A stretch of DNA of 64,000 nucleotides from assembly GCF_042663585.1 (NCBI RefSeq), contig NZ_JBHTAN010000006.1, positions 1,426,001 through 1,490,000 of the forward strand, read 5' to 3'. A program made the translations under genes and the position numbers. Source of the stretch: Natranaeroarchaeum sp042663585. GTDB lineage: Archaea > Halobacteriota > Halobacteria > Halobacteriales > Natronoarchaeaceae. Positions 46,513 through 54,588 of the stretch are shown one piece after another (within the stretch, counting starts at the first letter, position 1; the number at the start of each line of letters is the position of its first letter). The notes under the pieces were generated by a model that saw only the letters and a list, made by a program, of their open reading frames with translations, was not told the DNA's origin and searched no databases.

Positions 46513-47097
46513 ATGGACATCGAAGCTTTACACGAACGAGGCCGAGAGCGGATCGAGGAGCTGGGAGCGGCGCTAAACGTGAGTGAGCCCGTACTCGAGA
46601 CTGCAGGGGCGATCTTTACCAAAGTGTATACTGAGGAGACCCAGCAGGGGCGGTCACTGACGACAGTCGCGGCAGCAGCGCTGTACGTCGCGTGCAAGCA
46701 AGAGGGCGCTCCGGTCACGTCGAGCGAAATCGCAGACGCCGCCGGGATCGAGCATTCACATCTGCTCCGGCGCTCGAAGTGGGTACAGACGGAGATCGGG
46801 ACGCCGGTGGACACGTTCAATCCGAAACCGTTCGTCGACGAGTACTGTGAGAAACTTGGACTGAGCGAGGAGACGCGAGAGCTAGCGCAAAACGTCGTCA
46901 CTGTTGCGACCAAGGAAGGCGTCGCCTCGGGGAAGTCCCCATCCGGCTTCGCTGCGGCGGCCGTCTACTACGCGGCGAAACTACGGGACGAACCGTGTAC
47001 CCAGGAGGACGTCCACGAGGTGTCGGGCGTCAGCAAGATCACGATCAGAAACCGGTATCAGGAGCAGGCAGAGGTCGTCGGCGACGTCACGCGGTAG
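46513..47097 (+). CDS. TFB-like protein (TFIIB core without zinc ribbon)
   Basis: A 194-residue protein consisting of two cyclin-like repeats of archaeal transcription factor B: GRSLTTVAAAALYVACKQEGAPVTSSEIADAAGIEHSHLLRRSK and GKSPSGFAAAAVYYAAKLRDEPCTQEDVHEVSGVSKITIRNRYQE. The N-terminal zinc ribbon and B-finger/reader that recruit RNA polymerase are absent. It could bind TBP-promoter complexes and compete with full TFB. Transcribed away from the rRNA operon, its start is only about 120 bp from the distal rRNA promoter. Confidence 0.83.
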   Translation: MDIEALHERGRERIEELGAALNVSEPVLETAGAIFTKVYTEETQQGRSLTTVAAAALYVACKQEGAPVTSSEIADAAGIEHSHLLRRSKWVQTEIGTPVDTFNPKPFVDEYCEKLGLSEETRELAQNVVTVATKEGVASGKSPSGFAAAAVYYAAKLRDEPCTQEDVHEVSGVSKITIRNRYQEQAEVVGDVTR

Positions 47098-47190
47098 TCC
47101 AGTGCCTGCGCGGCCGCGTACGCACGGGTTCAGAGTAACGAATTGTTAGTAACTTCTATACCACCGCAGTCCAACGGTCAATACGAGAGT

Positions 47191-47583
47191 ATGAGTCAGT
47201 CTTACAATCGCGGGCTCGTCGAGGACTTCGGCCGATGGCGCGAGTTCTCGGCCGGAATGTGGGCCTGGATTTTCCACAAGTTCACAGGTTGGGTACTGAT
47301 CGGGTACCTGTTCACGCACATTGCGGTTCTGAGCACAGCAATGGAAGGAGCAGCGTCGTATAATAGCACGATTCAGGGGCTCGAAGGGCTGTTGATCATC
47401 CGAGTACTGGAGGTCGGACTCCTCGCCGTTGCTGTCTTCCATATCCTCAACGGCATCCGTCTGCTGATGGTCGACCTGGGTATCGGACTGGAGTCACAGG
47501 ACAAGAGTTTCTACGCGTCACTGTTCGTGACGGCGCTCATCGTCGTCGCGAGCGTCCCGACGTTCCTGGGGGGTGGCCTCTAA
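47191..47583 (+). CDS. sdhC: Succinate dehydrogenase cytochrome b subunit SdhC
   Basis: A 130-residue membrane anchor with three hydrophobic helices. WIFHKFTGWVLIGYLFTHIAVL (helix 1, with the heme-region His) and LAVAVFHILNGIRLLMVDLG are SdhC family motifs. The ATG at 47191 gives MSQSYNRGLVEDFGRW. First gene of sdhCDBA; its stop overlaps the sdhD start (TAATG). Confidence 0.92.
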   Translation: MSQSYNRGLVEDFGRWREFSAGMWAWIFHKFTGWVLIGYLFTHIAVLSTAMEGAASYNSTIQGLEGLLIIRVLEVGLLAVAVFHILNGIRLLMVDLGIGLESQDKSFYASLFVTALIVVASVPTFLGGGL

Positions 47584-47954
47584 TGGCGGAGCGCTACTCT
47601 TCGTTCACTCCCGGCGGGACGTCCTGGCTACTGCAACGGATCACAGCAGCGTTCCTGATCGGTGTCCTCGCGTTCCACTTCTTCCAGTTACACTTCGTCA
47701 CGCACGCATACGAGGTCGAACTCGCCGGGACACAGGCCCGGATGGAGAACCCGGCCTACTACCTGACGATGGTGATGTTCCTGATCACGGCCGCGTTCCA
47801 CGGTGTGAACGGCGTCTACAATGGGTTGGTCAATCAGGGGATCGAAGGAACCCAGAAGACGGCACTCAAGTGGGGACTGACCGCTGCAGGCCTCGTGCTG
47901 GTCGTTCAGGGGATCCGCGTCGCGAACTCCATGGCAGGTGTTTCGATAGTATGA
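47583..47954 (+). CDS. sdhD: Succinate dehydrogenase membrane anchor SdhD
   Basis: A 123-residue membrane protein with three helices (WLLQRITAAFLIGVLAFHFFQLHF; YYLTMVMFLITAAFHGVNGVYNG; ALKWGLTAAGLVLVVQGI). FHGVNG is the second heme/quinone-side motif. Overlaps sdhC by 1 nt and sdhB by 4 nt. Confidence 0.9.
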   Translation: MAERYSSFTPGGTSWLLQRITAAFLIGVLAFHFFQLHFVTHAYEVELAGTQARMENPAYYLTMVMFLITAAFHGVNGVYNGLVNQGIEGTQKTALKWGLTAAGLVLVVQGIRVANSMAGVSIV

Positions 47955-48829
47955 GCACACAAAAACAGAAAGTCGAGACGGAAGACGAAGAAACGGCCGA
48001 ACAGAAACCGGCAGCAGACCGCCGGCTCGAAAAAAAACGTCAGAAGGAACGCGAGCGAGCCGAGCAGGTCGAAGCAGACGAGAAGGCTGACTTCGAGGAG
48101 AACGCCGTCCAGATCAAGGTGTTCAGGTACGACCCGGAGGTCGCCGCCAAGCAGGAACCCCGCTTCGACGACTTCCACGTCCCCTTCGAGAAGGGGATGA
48201 CGGTCCTCGACGCGCTAATCTACGCGCGCGACCACTACGACTCGTCGTTGACGTTCCGTCACTCCTGCCGACAGGCCGTCTGTGGCTCGGACGCCTTCTT
48301 CGTGAACGGTCGACAACGGCTCGGCTGCAAGACGCAGTTGGGCGAACTAGAGGAGCCGGTGCGCATCGAACCGCTCCCGCATCAGGACGTCGTAAAGGAC
48401 CTGGTCGTCGACATGGAGCACTTCTACGACCAGATGCACGCAGTCGAGCCGTACTTCCAGAGCGAGGATACCCCTGAAGCGAGCGAACTCGAAGAGCAGC
48501 GACAGACCAGAGAGAACCGCGAGAAGATCAAAATGTCTTCGCGGTGTATCTGGTGCGGTGCATGTATGTCCTCGTGTAACATCGCGGCGGGCGACAACGA
48601 GTATCTCGGGCCAGCAGCGATCAACAAGGCCTACAAATTCGCGATGGACGACCGCGAAGAAGAGGAACTCAAGCAGCACCGACTCAACATCCTCGAACAG
48701 GAACACGGCGTCTGGCGTTGTCAGACCCAGTTCTCCTGTACCGAGGTGTGTCCGAAAGACATCCCGCTGACCGAGCACATTCAGGAGCTCAAGCGGGAAG
48801 CGGTCAAAAACAACCTGAAGTTCTGGTAA
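47951..48829 (+). CDS. sdhB: Succinate dehydrogenase iron-sulfur subunit SdhB
   Basis: A 292-residue protein. A charged N-terminal extension (about 55 residues) precedes the [2Fe-2S] domain (SCRQAVCGSDAFFVNGRQRLGC) and the C-terminal [4Fe-4S]/[3Fe-4S] domain (CIWCGACMSSCN; CQTQFSCTEVCPKDIPL). It carries electrons from the flavoprotein to the quinone. The extension is longer than in bacteria but usual for haloarchaea. Overlaps sdhD (ATGA). Confidence 0.94.
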   Translation: MSTQKQKVETEDEETAEQKPAADRRLEKKRQKERERAEQVEADEKADFEENAVQIKVFRYDPEVAAKQEPRFDDFHVPFEKGMTVLDALIYARDHYDSSLTFRHSCRQAVCGSDAFFVNGRQRLGCKTQLGELEEPVRIEPLPHQDVVKDLVVDMEHFYDQMHAVEPYFQSEDTPEASELEEQRQTRENREKIKMSSRCIWCGACMSSCNIAAGDNEYLGPAAINKAYKFAMDDREEEELKQHRLNILEQEHGVWRCQTQFSCTEVCPKDIPLTEHIQELKREAVKNNLKFW

Positions 48830-48838
48830 GATCAAATC

Positions 48839-50678
48839 ATGCACGAACACGACGTAATCGTCGTCGGCGCGGGCGGTGCCGGGCTCAGAGCGGCAATCGC
48901 CGCACAGAACGCTGGTGCGGACACGGCTATCGTGTCGAAGCTCCATCCGGTCAGAAGCCACACTGGCGCAGCAGAAGGTGGAATCAACGCCGCCCTTCGA
49001 GAGGGTGACGACTGGGAACTCCACGCCTACGACACGATGAAGGGGTCCGATTATCTCGGCGATGCCCCCGCAATCGAGACGCTGGCACAGGACGCCCCCG
49101 AGGACGTTATTCGCCTCGAACACTGGGGGATGCCGTTTTCCCGAGAGGACGACGGTCGGGTCTCCCAGCGACCCTTCGGGGGATTGTCGTTCCCGCGCAC
49201 GACGTACGCGGGCGCGGAAACGGGACACCACCTGCTACACACGATGTACGAGCAGGTCGTCAAACACGGCGTTCAGGTGTACGACGAGTGGTTCGTCTCG
49301 GACCTCGCGGTGACCGACGAAGACGACCCGGAGGACCGACGCTGTCACGGCGTCGTCGGCTACGACGTCAAATCGGGCGAGGTCGCAGGCTTCAAAGCGA
49401 ACGATGGCGTGATCCTGGCGACTGGTGGCCCAGGACAGGTGTTCGATCACACAACCAACGCCGTCTCCTGTACCGGCGACGGACAGGCAATGGCCTATCG
49501 CGCGGGCGCTCCGATGGAGGACATGGAGTTCGTCCAGTTCCACCCGACGACGCTCCCCTCTACGGGGGTCCTGATCTCCGAGGGTGTGCGTGGTGAGGGG
49601 GGGGATCCTCTACAACGGGGACGGCGAGCGGTTCATGTTCGAGCGCGGATACGCGAACAACGAGGGCGAACTCGCTTCCCGTGACGTCGTCTCGCGGGCC
49701 GAACTGACTGAAATCAACGAAGGCCGGGGCGTCAACGACGAGTACGTCCATCTCGACATGCGCCATCTCGGCGAGGAGCGGATCAACGACCGCCTCGAGA
49801 ACATCCTCCATCTCGCGGAGGACTTCGAGGGCGTCGACGGGATGGAAGAACCGATGCCGGTCAAGCCCGGCCAGCACTACGAGATGGGCGGCATCGAGAC
49901 GGACGAGAACGGTGAAACCTGCATCCAGGGGCTGTACGCAGCAGGCGAGTGTGCCTGTGCATCGGTTCACGGCTCGAATCGACTGGGCGGAAACGCACTA
50001 CCGGAACTGATCGTGTTCGGCAAGCGGGCCGGAAAACACGCCGCCGGCGAGGATATCGGCGAGGCCAAGATCTCGACAGGGCGGACAGAAGACACCGAAG
50101 ACGGCGAGGTCGACCCACCGGTCGAACCGGGTGCGCTCGACGCTGCGGACGACAGCGCGGTCGCCGACGGGGGATCCGGGACCATCGCCGATCCGGACGC
50201 CATCGTCGAGGAGGCGGTGGAACACCAGCGCAACCGGGTCGACCACCTGCTCGAAAAGGACGACGGCATCCAGCATGCCGAGATCCGCGAACGACTACAG
50301 AAGGCGATGACCGAGAACGTCAACGTCTTCCGGAACGAAGAAGGACTCAAGACGGCGCTACGGGAGATCCGGAAGGCTCGCGAGGATTATCAAGACGTCT
50401 ACGTCGACGACCCCTCGCGGACGTTCAACACGGATCTCCAGCAGACCATCGAGACGCGCAACCTCATCGATCTCGCAGAGACGATCACCCTCGGCGCGCT
50501 TGCGCGCGAAGAGTTCCGCGGTGCACACTGGCGACAGGAGCATCAGGAGCGGAAAGACGACGAGTGGCTCAAGCACACGCTGATCTCGTGGGAAGACGGA
50601 TCGCCCGACATCTGGTACAAACCGGTGTTGCTCGAAGGCGAGAACAAGACCTACGAACCGAAAGAGCGGAGCTACTGA
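48839..50678 (+). pseudogene. sdhA: Succinate dehydrogenase flavoprotein subunit SdhA, frameshifted
   Basis: Two frames make one SdhA of about 612 residues. Frame 1 (from 48839) has the FAD motif VVVGAGGAGLRAAIAA, HTGAAEGGINAAL and the active-site region FVQFHPTTLPSTGVLISEGVRGEGG. It then shifts at a run of eight G (49597-49604), where seven would continue as GVRGEGGILYNGDGERF; the second frame runs to 50678 with GQHYEMGGIETDENG, ASVHGSNRLGGNALPEL and the C-terminal capping domain. SdhA is central to the TCA cycle, so a homopolymer read error or slippage is more likely than true inactivation. Confidence 0.9.
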
Positions 50679-50703
50679 GGACCGAACTCGACTGTTTCTG
50701 GCG

Positions 50704-50901
50704 TTATTTGATTCCGAGGGCGGCGAGCAGATCAAACCCGATATCCATCCACTGAATCAGTTTATACCCACCGTAGATGCCGACGATCCCCATCAGCCCT
50801 GGGAGTTCAGGTGGCGCAGGAATCGGGATGTGCAAGTAGCTAAACAGCGCCCCGGCGAGTACGCCGGTAAACAGCGCCAGGCCAGTCAGCGTGAGATTCA
50901 T
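50704..50901 (-). CDS. XapX domain membrane protein
   Basis: A 65-residue protein with two hydrophobic helices. FSYLHIPIPAPPELPGLMGIVGIYGGYKLIQ contains the XapX motif (P-x-P-A-P-P-x-L-x-G-L-x-G-I-x-G-I). Function unknown; in E. coli XapX lies beside xanthosine genes. Start at the ATG at 50901. Convergent with sdhA, 25 bp apart. Confidence 0.82.
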   Translation of the reverse strand: MNLTLTGLALFTGVLAGALFSYLHIPIPAPPELPGLMGIVGIYGGYKLIQWMDIGFDLLAALGIK

Positions 50902-50970
50902 TCGTACAGTACTTCGATGATCCCGGGTCAAAACAGTTACCCGAACCGCAAGTCGGCGCGGCAGAGCGGG

Positions 50971-50980
50971 ATTTATAAGG
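50971..50980 (+). promoter_or_regulatory. TATA element of the tRNA-like gene
   Basis: ATTTATAAGG, 24-33 nt upstream of the tRNA-like sequence at 51004. This shows that the locus is probably still transcribed. Confidence 0.45.
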
Positions 50981-51003
50981 CTGCCTAGCCTACCCCAAGA
51001 CGA

Positions 51004-51108
51004 GGAAGGGTAGCTCAGTGGTAGAGCGCCACCGTCAGGTGGGGTTTTTCCCTTACCGATGCGGTGAATACTCAAAGGCTTCGCGTGGTTCAAATCCCGC
51101 CCCTTCCG
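51004..51108 (+). tRNA. tRNA-like gene, identity unclear (intron-bearing or decaying)
   Basis: The acceptor stem GGAAGGG/CCCTTCC (51004-51010 with 51101-51107) and D-arm GCTCAGTGGTAGAGC are sound, and a promoter lies upstream. The middle is abnormal: CCACC-GTCA-GGTGG would give a 4-nt loop, and 44 nt follow before the T-loop TTCAAAT, whose 5' stem has an extra T (GCGTGG against CCCGC). One reading is an intron-containing gene with anticodon CAG; another is a decaying gene. The last 13 nt plus 12 nt of flank recur exactly at 51250-51274. Confidence 0.4.
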
Positions 51109-51119
51109 CTTTTGCGACG
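51095..51119 (+). repeat. 25-bp direct repeat at tRNA-like 3' end, copy 1
   Basis: Starts TCCCGCCCCTTCC and ends TTTTGCGACG. Identical to 51250-51274. Duplicated tRNA 3' ends are the usual footprint (attL/attR) of site-specific integration into a tRNA gene. Confidence 0.7.
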
Positions 51120-51193
51120 AGTAGACACGAGGAGCAAAGCGTACACAGAGGGATTTGGACCCTGCAAGACGAGCATCGCGACGTCTTGGTCTG
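51118..51193 (+). repeat. tRNA-downstream element, copy A
   Basis: Contains GAGGAGCAAAGCG, then ACCCTGCAAGACGAGC, then GACGTCTTGG and a T-loop look-alike GGTTCAAAT just after (51193-51202). The same order of blocks occurs after tRNA-Arg at 53961-54031. Confidence 0.4.
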
Positions 51194-51249
51194 GTTCAAA
51201 TTCTGATCGACGCAGTCGATCAGCGTTCGCAGTCGTGCCACGACTGCTC

Positions 51250-51274
51250 TCCCGCCCCTTCCGCTTTTGCGACG
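51250..51274 (+). repeat. 25-bp direct repeat, copy 2
   Basis: Exact second copy of 51095-51119, 155 bp downstream. Between the copies no integrase or other gene is visible, so any integrated element has been lost or reduced to a remnant. Confidence 0.7.
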
Positions 51275-51516
51275 TCGACGACACGCAAACCCACAGGACG
51301 CAGACGGCCGATGGCACCCCCGTTTCATGTGTCCCGGTGTCATGCATCATACTCGACATGAGTCGAAAGAATCGGGCAGAAAGGGACGAAAAGCGGTAGT
51401 GACGGTGAGTGTTCTCGGACTGATAGACGCTATAGAGCCCAAAACCCGCAGATGGCCTGGGGTTCGACGATCGTTGTAGAGTGGTTTTATTATTGTCGAA
51501 TGTATAGCGTCTGTTG

Positions 51517-51759
51517 ATGACAGTCACGTCTCGCAGCACGAGAGCGGAGGCCGAGCCGCTACCTCACGAGTTAGAGTCGGCGCAGGCAAAGCTCGTCTAT
51601 CTGTGTTTGCAACAGTTCGACGACGGTGCGACAGTCGACCAGATCCAGTCTCAGGCCCGGATCACCAAACTTACTCTACACAGTCTCTTGCGGTCACTCA
51701 GCGGCGACGGGCACGTGCGGTGCGAGGACGGACGCTATTATCCGGAACCCAACAACTGA
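51517..51759 (+). CDS. Small winged-helix HTH protein
   Basis: An 80-residue protein. LESAQAKLVYLCLQQFDDGATVDQIQSQARITKLTLHSLLRSLSGDGHVRCEDGRYYP reads as a winged helix (helix-turn-helix followed by a short hairpin), typical of the many small haloarchaeal wHTH proteins. The ATG at 51517 follows a GTTTTATTATTG element by about 25 nt. Targets unknown. Confidence 0.75.
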   Translation: MTVTSRSTRAEAEPLPHELESAQAKLVYLCLQQFDDGATVDQIQSQARITKLTLHSLLRSLSGDGHVRCEDGRYYPEPNN

Positions 51760-51775
51760 ACCGCGGCTTCTATCC

Positions 51776-52069
51776 TCACGACATCTCGGTATAACTTTCA
51801 TAGAGGCGGTCACCGATTCGAGAGCCGACTGCTGCAGGAAGAGCGACGATACCAAGCAGATGTAACAGCACGAGCGTCGACCACTGTCCATACGGCTCCA
51901 TCGGCGGCCACAGCAGGGGCCAGACTGCACCCAACTGTTCGCGGAACGCGATCACTACAACAGCGGATAGAACGGCCGAGACGGCGACTCGCGCACCGAT
52001 CCGTTGCCAATCGCGTACCCGTGGCTCGGGATCACGCCAGGACCGCTCGTCGTCGACGCTGTCGTCCAT
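51776..52069 (-). CDS. Small membrane protein
   Basis: A 97-residue protein with two hydrophobic helices (VAVSAVLSAVVVIAFREQ; TLVLLHLLGIVALPAAVGSRIG) after an acidic N-terminus. Not recognised. The ATG at 52069 or the GTG at 52072 could start it; either way it follows the stop of the HD gene immediately, so the two form an operon. Confidence 0.6.
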   Translation of the reverse strand: MDDSVDDERSWRDPEPRVRDWQRIGARVAVSAVLSAVVVIAFREQLGAVWPLLWPPMEPYGQWSTLVLLHLLGIVALPAAVGSRIGDRLYESYTEMS

Positions 52070-52072
52070 CAC

Positions 52073-52879
52073 TCAGAGCTCTATCCGTTCGACCAACTGG
52101 TCCTCGTCCTCGCGGGCGTTGACGGCAATGATCCGGATGTGGTCCTCGAGTCGAGAGTTGTTCAGTTTCCGCTTGAGGAGGTTATCCACCTGATAGACGC
52201 CGGCAGCGTTGGTCATCTGGATTTCGACGAGCACAGCACGTTCCTGGCCAGGACGAAGCGAGACCGTATCGATGGCCTGGCTGGAGATTGTGTTGATACC
52301 GCGGCCGCCCTCTTCGTACGGAACTCGCGAGCGACCGCGCTCCATATCGAGCGCGTCGGAGACGCGAATCACGCCGGCTTCGGTCGTCAACGGCGTCTCG
52401 GAGCTGTGATGACAGAGAATGGCATGGAGGACCTCGCCTTTTACCCGGACCGCTTCGGCGGTGTCGTAGAATTCGTCGAGGATGCGGTCGAGGATGTCCG
52501 CTGCGAGCGGCAGCGAGTAGTACGCATGGTCGTCCCGATGAACGACATGCCCGATATCGTGAAGGGTCGCCGCGAGCGCGATTATGACCGACTCGTCGGC
52601 CTCGTCGAGGCCCTGCTGACTCGCACCATTGAACTCGATACCGGCCGCTTTCAGGAGATCATAGAGGCAGAGGCTTCTGTTACGGACGATTTCTATGTGT
52701 TTCGCGCCGTGATCGTTGTACCGCATCCGATCGACCGGGTTGACGTTCTGGGCGTCGAGGTACGTCTGGATCTCGACGTCCTTGTGGATCAGTTGGAGCA
52801 CATCGTTGAGTCGTTCGTCCGGGAAGGCGTGCTCATCGCCCGGAGCGTAGATTCGATATGACTGATCGGATTTGGACAT
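52073..52879 (-). CDS. HD domain phosphohydrolase-like protein
   Basis: A 268-residue HD-superfamily protein. Metal ligands are seen in YNDHGAKHIEIV, IIALAATLHDIGHVVHRDDH and HAILCHHSSETP (H...HD...H..D pattern with VSDALDMERGR). It probably hydrolyses a nucleotide or phosphate ester. The last 60 residues (ERAVLVEIQMTNAAGVYQVDNLLKRKL) form an added beta-alpha domain. Substrate unknown. Confidence 0.82.
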   Translation of the reverse strand: MSKSDQSYRIYAPGDEHAFPDERLNDVLQLIHKDVEIQTYLDAQNVNPVDRMRYNDHGAKHIEIVRNRSLCLYDLLKAAGIEFNGASQQGLDEADESVIIALAATLHDIGHVVHRDDHAYYSLPLAADILDRILDEFYDTAEAVRVKGEVLHAILCHHSSETPLTTEAGVIRVSDALDMERGRSRVPYEEGGRGINTISSQAIDTVSLRPGQERAVLVEIQMTNAAGVYQVDNLLKRKLNNSRLEDHIRIIAVNAREDEDQLVERIEL

Positions 52880-52933
52880 ACAACCACTCAGTGGAGGCAG
52901 GGAAAAAAGGGCTCCGGGTAGACGGTCCGCGGC

Positions 52934-53425
52934 TCAGTTCGATCCGCTATCGGCGGCCTCGGCCGCGGCAGTCGCAACCTCGTCGTAGTCGGGTTCGACG
53001 CCGGGGTTGTCACTGATCCACGCGTAGGTGATCTCGCCGGAGTCGTCGACGACGAAGACGGCACGTTTGGCAACGCCGTAGACGCCCGACTCCACGAAGT
53101 CCATCGCGATATCGTAGCTCTCGATTATCTCCCCGTTCAGGTCACTGACGAGGCCGAAGTTGATGTCGTTCTGGCTGCGAAACTCGTTGAGTGTGAACGG
53201 CGTATCTCGACTGAGTCCGTACACTGTCGCGCCGATGTCGTCGAACTCCGATAGCTGATCGCGGAACGCGCACATCTCGTTGGTGCAGACGCGCGTGAAC
53301 GCTCCCGGGAAGAACGCGAGGACGAGCGGTGCGTCCGCTAGTTCCTCCGACAGCGTCAGCGATTCGATGTCGCCGTTCGCGAGCGGTGCAGTGAAGTCGG
53401 GCGCGTCGTCTCCCTTGTCTACCAT
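52934..53425 (-). CDS. Peroxiredoxin (AhpE/Bcp-like)
   Basis: A 163-residue thioredoxin-fold peroxidase. The peroxidatic Cys is C47 in FFPGAFTRVCTNEMCAF, with a second Cys at C52, the Bcp/AhpE-like spacing. GVYGVAKRAVFVVDDSGEITYAW supplies the conserved Arg. It reduces hydroperoxides in the cytoplasm. Confidence 0.92.
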   Translation of the reverse strand: MVDKGDDAPDFTAPLANGDIESLTLSEELADAPLVLAFFPGAFTRVCTNEMCAFRDQLSEFDDIGATVYGLSRDTPFTLNEFRSQNDINFGLVSDLNGEIIESYDIAMDFVESGVYGVAKRAVFVVDDSGEITYAWISDNPGVEPDYDEVATAAAEAADSGSN

Positions 53426-53563
53426 TACTCGGTCGTTGTCGAGTTTCTTGGAAATGCGTTGCGTTTGGGGCAGAACGCCACCCGGAGCGCCGATTGGCGT
53501 CTCAAGTCATCGAAAACCTATGCAAAAAGCCTATAATCGCGAGTGAGCAATCAACGTATAGAG

Positions 53564-53857
53564 ATGGCAGTTGAAATTACACCGCTGTTTGCCGTGCCCG
53601 GTGGGATGGAACTGGTGGTGGTTCTACTCATCGCCGTGCTTCTGTTCGGCGCTAACAAGATTCCGAAACTGGCTCGTTCGACCGGCGAGGCGATGGGCGA
53701 GTTCCAGAAGGGCCGAGAAGAAGTAGAACAGGAACTAGAAGAGATCCGCGAAGGTGCTGACGTCGACACCGATATCGATACGGACATCGATACTGACCTC
53801 GACACCGACACGAGTACGTCGAGCGTCGACACCGAGACCGAGTCGTCCGACAACTAG
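53564..53857 (+). CDS. tatA: Twin-arginine translocase subunit TatA
   Basis: A 97-residue TatA/TatB-family protein: one N-terminal helix (GGMELVVVLLIAVLLFGANKIP), the hinge FGANKIPKLARSTGEAMGEF, an amphipathic helix, then an acidic low-complexity tail of repeated DTDID/DTDLD units. The ATG at 53564 lies 25-33 nt after CTATAATCG; the GTG at 53543 is less likely. No TatC is in the window. The Tat-signal LivK-like protein is one potential client. Confidence 0.9.
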   Translation: MAVEITPLFAVPGGMELVVVLLIAVLLFGANKIPKLARSTGEAMGEFQKGREEVEQELEEIREGADVDTDIDTDIDTDLDTDTSTSSVDTETESSDN

Positions 53858-53883
53858 TCGTTTTTACGGAGCCACGTCGCCCT

Positions 53884-53956
53884 GGGCGTGTGGCCTAGCG
53901 GATAGGGCGAAAGGTTCCTAACCTTTCGATCGCGGGTTCAAATCCCGTCACGCCCG
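53884..53956 (+). tRNA. tRNA-Arg(CCT)
   Basis: 73 nt. Acceptor stem GGGCGTG/CACGCCC with discriminator G, D-arm GGCCTAGCGGATAGGGC, anticodon arm AAAGGTTCCTAACCTTT giving CCT, T-arm GCGGGTTCAAATCCCGT. Complete and canonical. Confidence 0.95.
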
Positions 53957-53960
53957 TTCA

Positions 53961-54031
53961 GCGAGGAGCGCAGCGATAAGCGAACCGGACAAGACGAGCG
54001 AAGCGAGTCTTTTGACACGGTTCAAATCCGG
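53961..54031 (+). repeat. tRNA-downstream element, copy B
   Basis: GCGAGGAGCGCAGCGA, then GGACAAGACGAGC-GAA-GCGAGTCTT (an imperfect hairpin with tandem G-A mismatches), then GGTTCAAATCC (T-loop look-alike, 54019-54029). Same block order as copy A after the tRNA-like gene. Confidence 0.4.
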
Positions 54032-54058
54032 GTGCGGCCGCTCACGCCGGTTGCTGGG

Positions 54059-54541
54059 GTGGCTAAGTCAGACACGAAGAGCGTCAGTTCAGACACGCCA
54101 TCCCGGTTCTCCCAGCGATAGCAGAAGAGTCCCGACCCCGAACTGCCAGAGGGTCTACAGGCGGAGCAGGCCGAGTTCCTCGATTTCGAGACGGCAGGTA
54201 TCGAGATCAACGAGGACGAAGACGGCTGGCACTGGACGTTACTGAACGGGAGCGAGGAGGTCGTCGCGTCGAGTGCAACGGCCCACGAGGACCGCTCCGC
54301 ACTTATGGACGCAATCACGGGCGTCAGGGAGCTACTGGTCGATGCGAGCATCCTCGAAATCGACGATCCGACGTTCGAGCTACACCCGCAGGAGGGTGGG
54401 TGGATCTGGCTGCTCGTGGACGAGAACGGTGTCGGACTCGCAGAGAGCGCGGAGACCTACCCAACGCGCTCGAGCGCCAGAGAGCGGATGAATACGCTCA
54501 AAGAGCAGGCACCTGCCGGATCGATGCCGGTCGCCGGGTAG
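54059..54541 (+). pseudogene. DUF1508 (YegP-like) tandem-repeat protein, interrupted
   Basis: A continuous frame runs from a GTG at 54059 to 54541 except for a TAG at 54119-54121. After the stop it reads PDPELPEGLQAEQAEFLDFE, then a first weak YegP-like repeat (DGWHWTLLNGSEEVVASS) and a clearer second one (GGWIWLLVDENGVGLAESAETYPTRSSAR). No ATG exists until 54305, which would start inside the first repeat. So the gene is either broken by the nonsense codon or expressed as a short 78-residue form from 54305. Confidence 0.6.
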
Positions 54542-54588
54542 GAACGAAGCCGACGCCGTTTTCACGCGTCGTTGCGGATTGCTCAACG

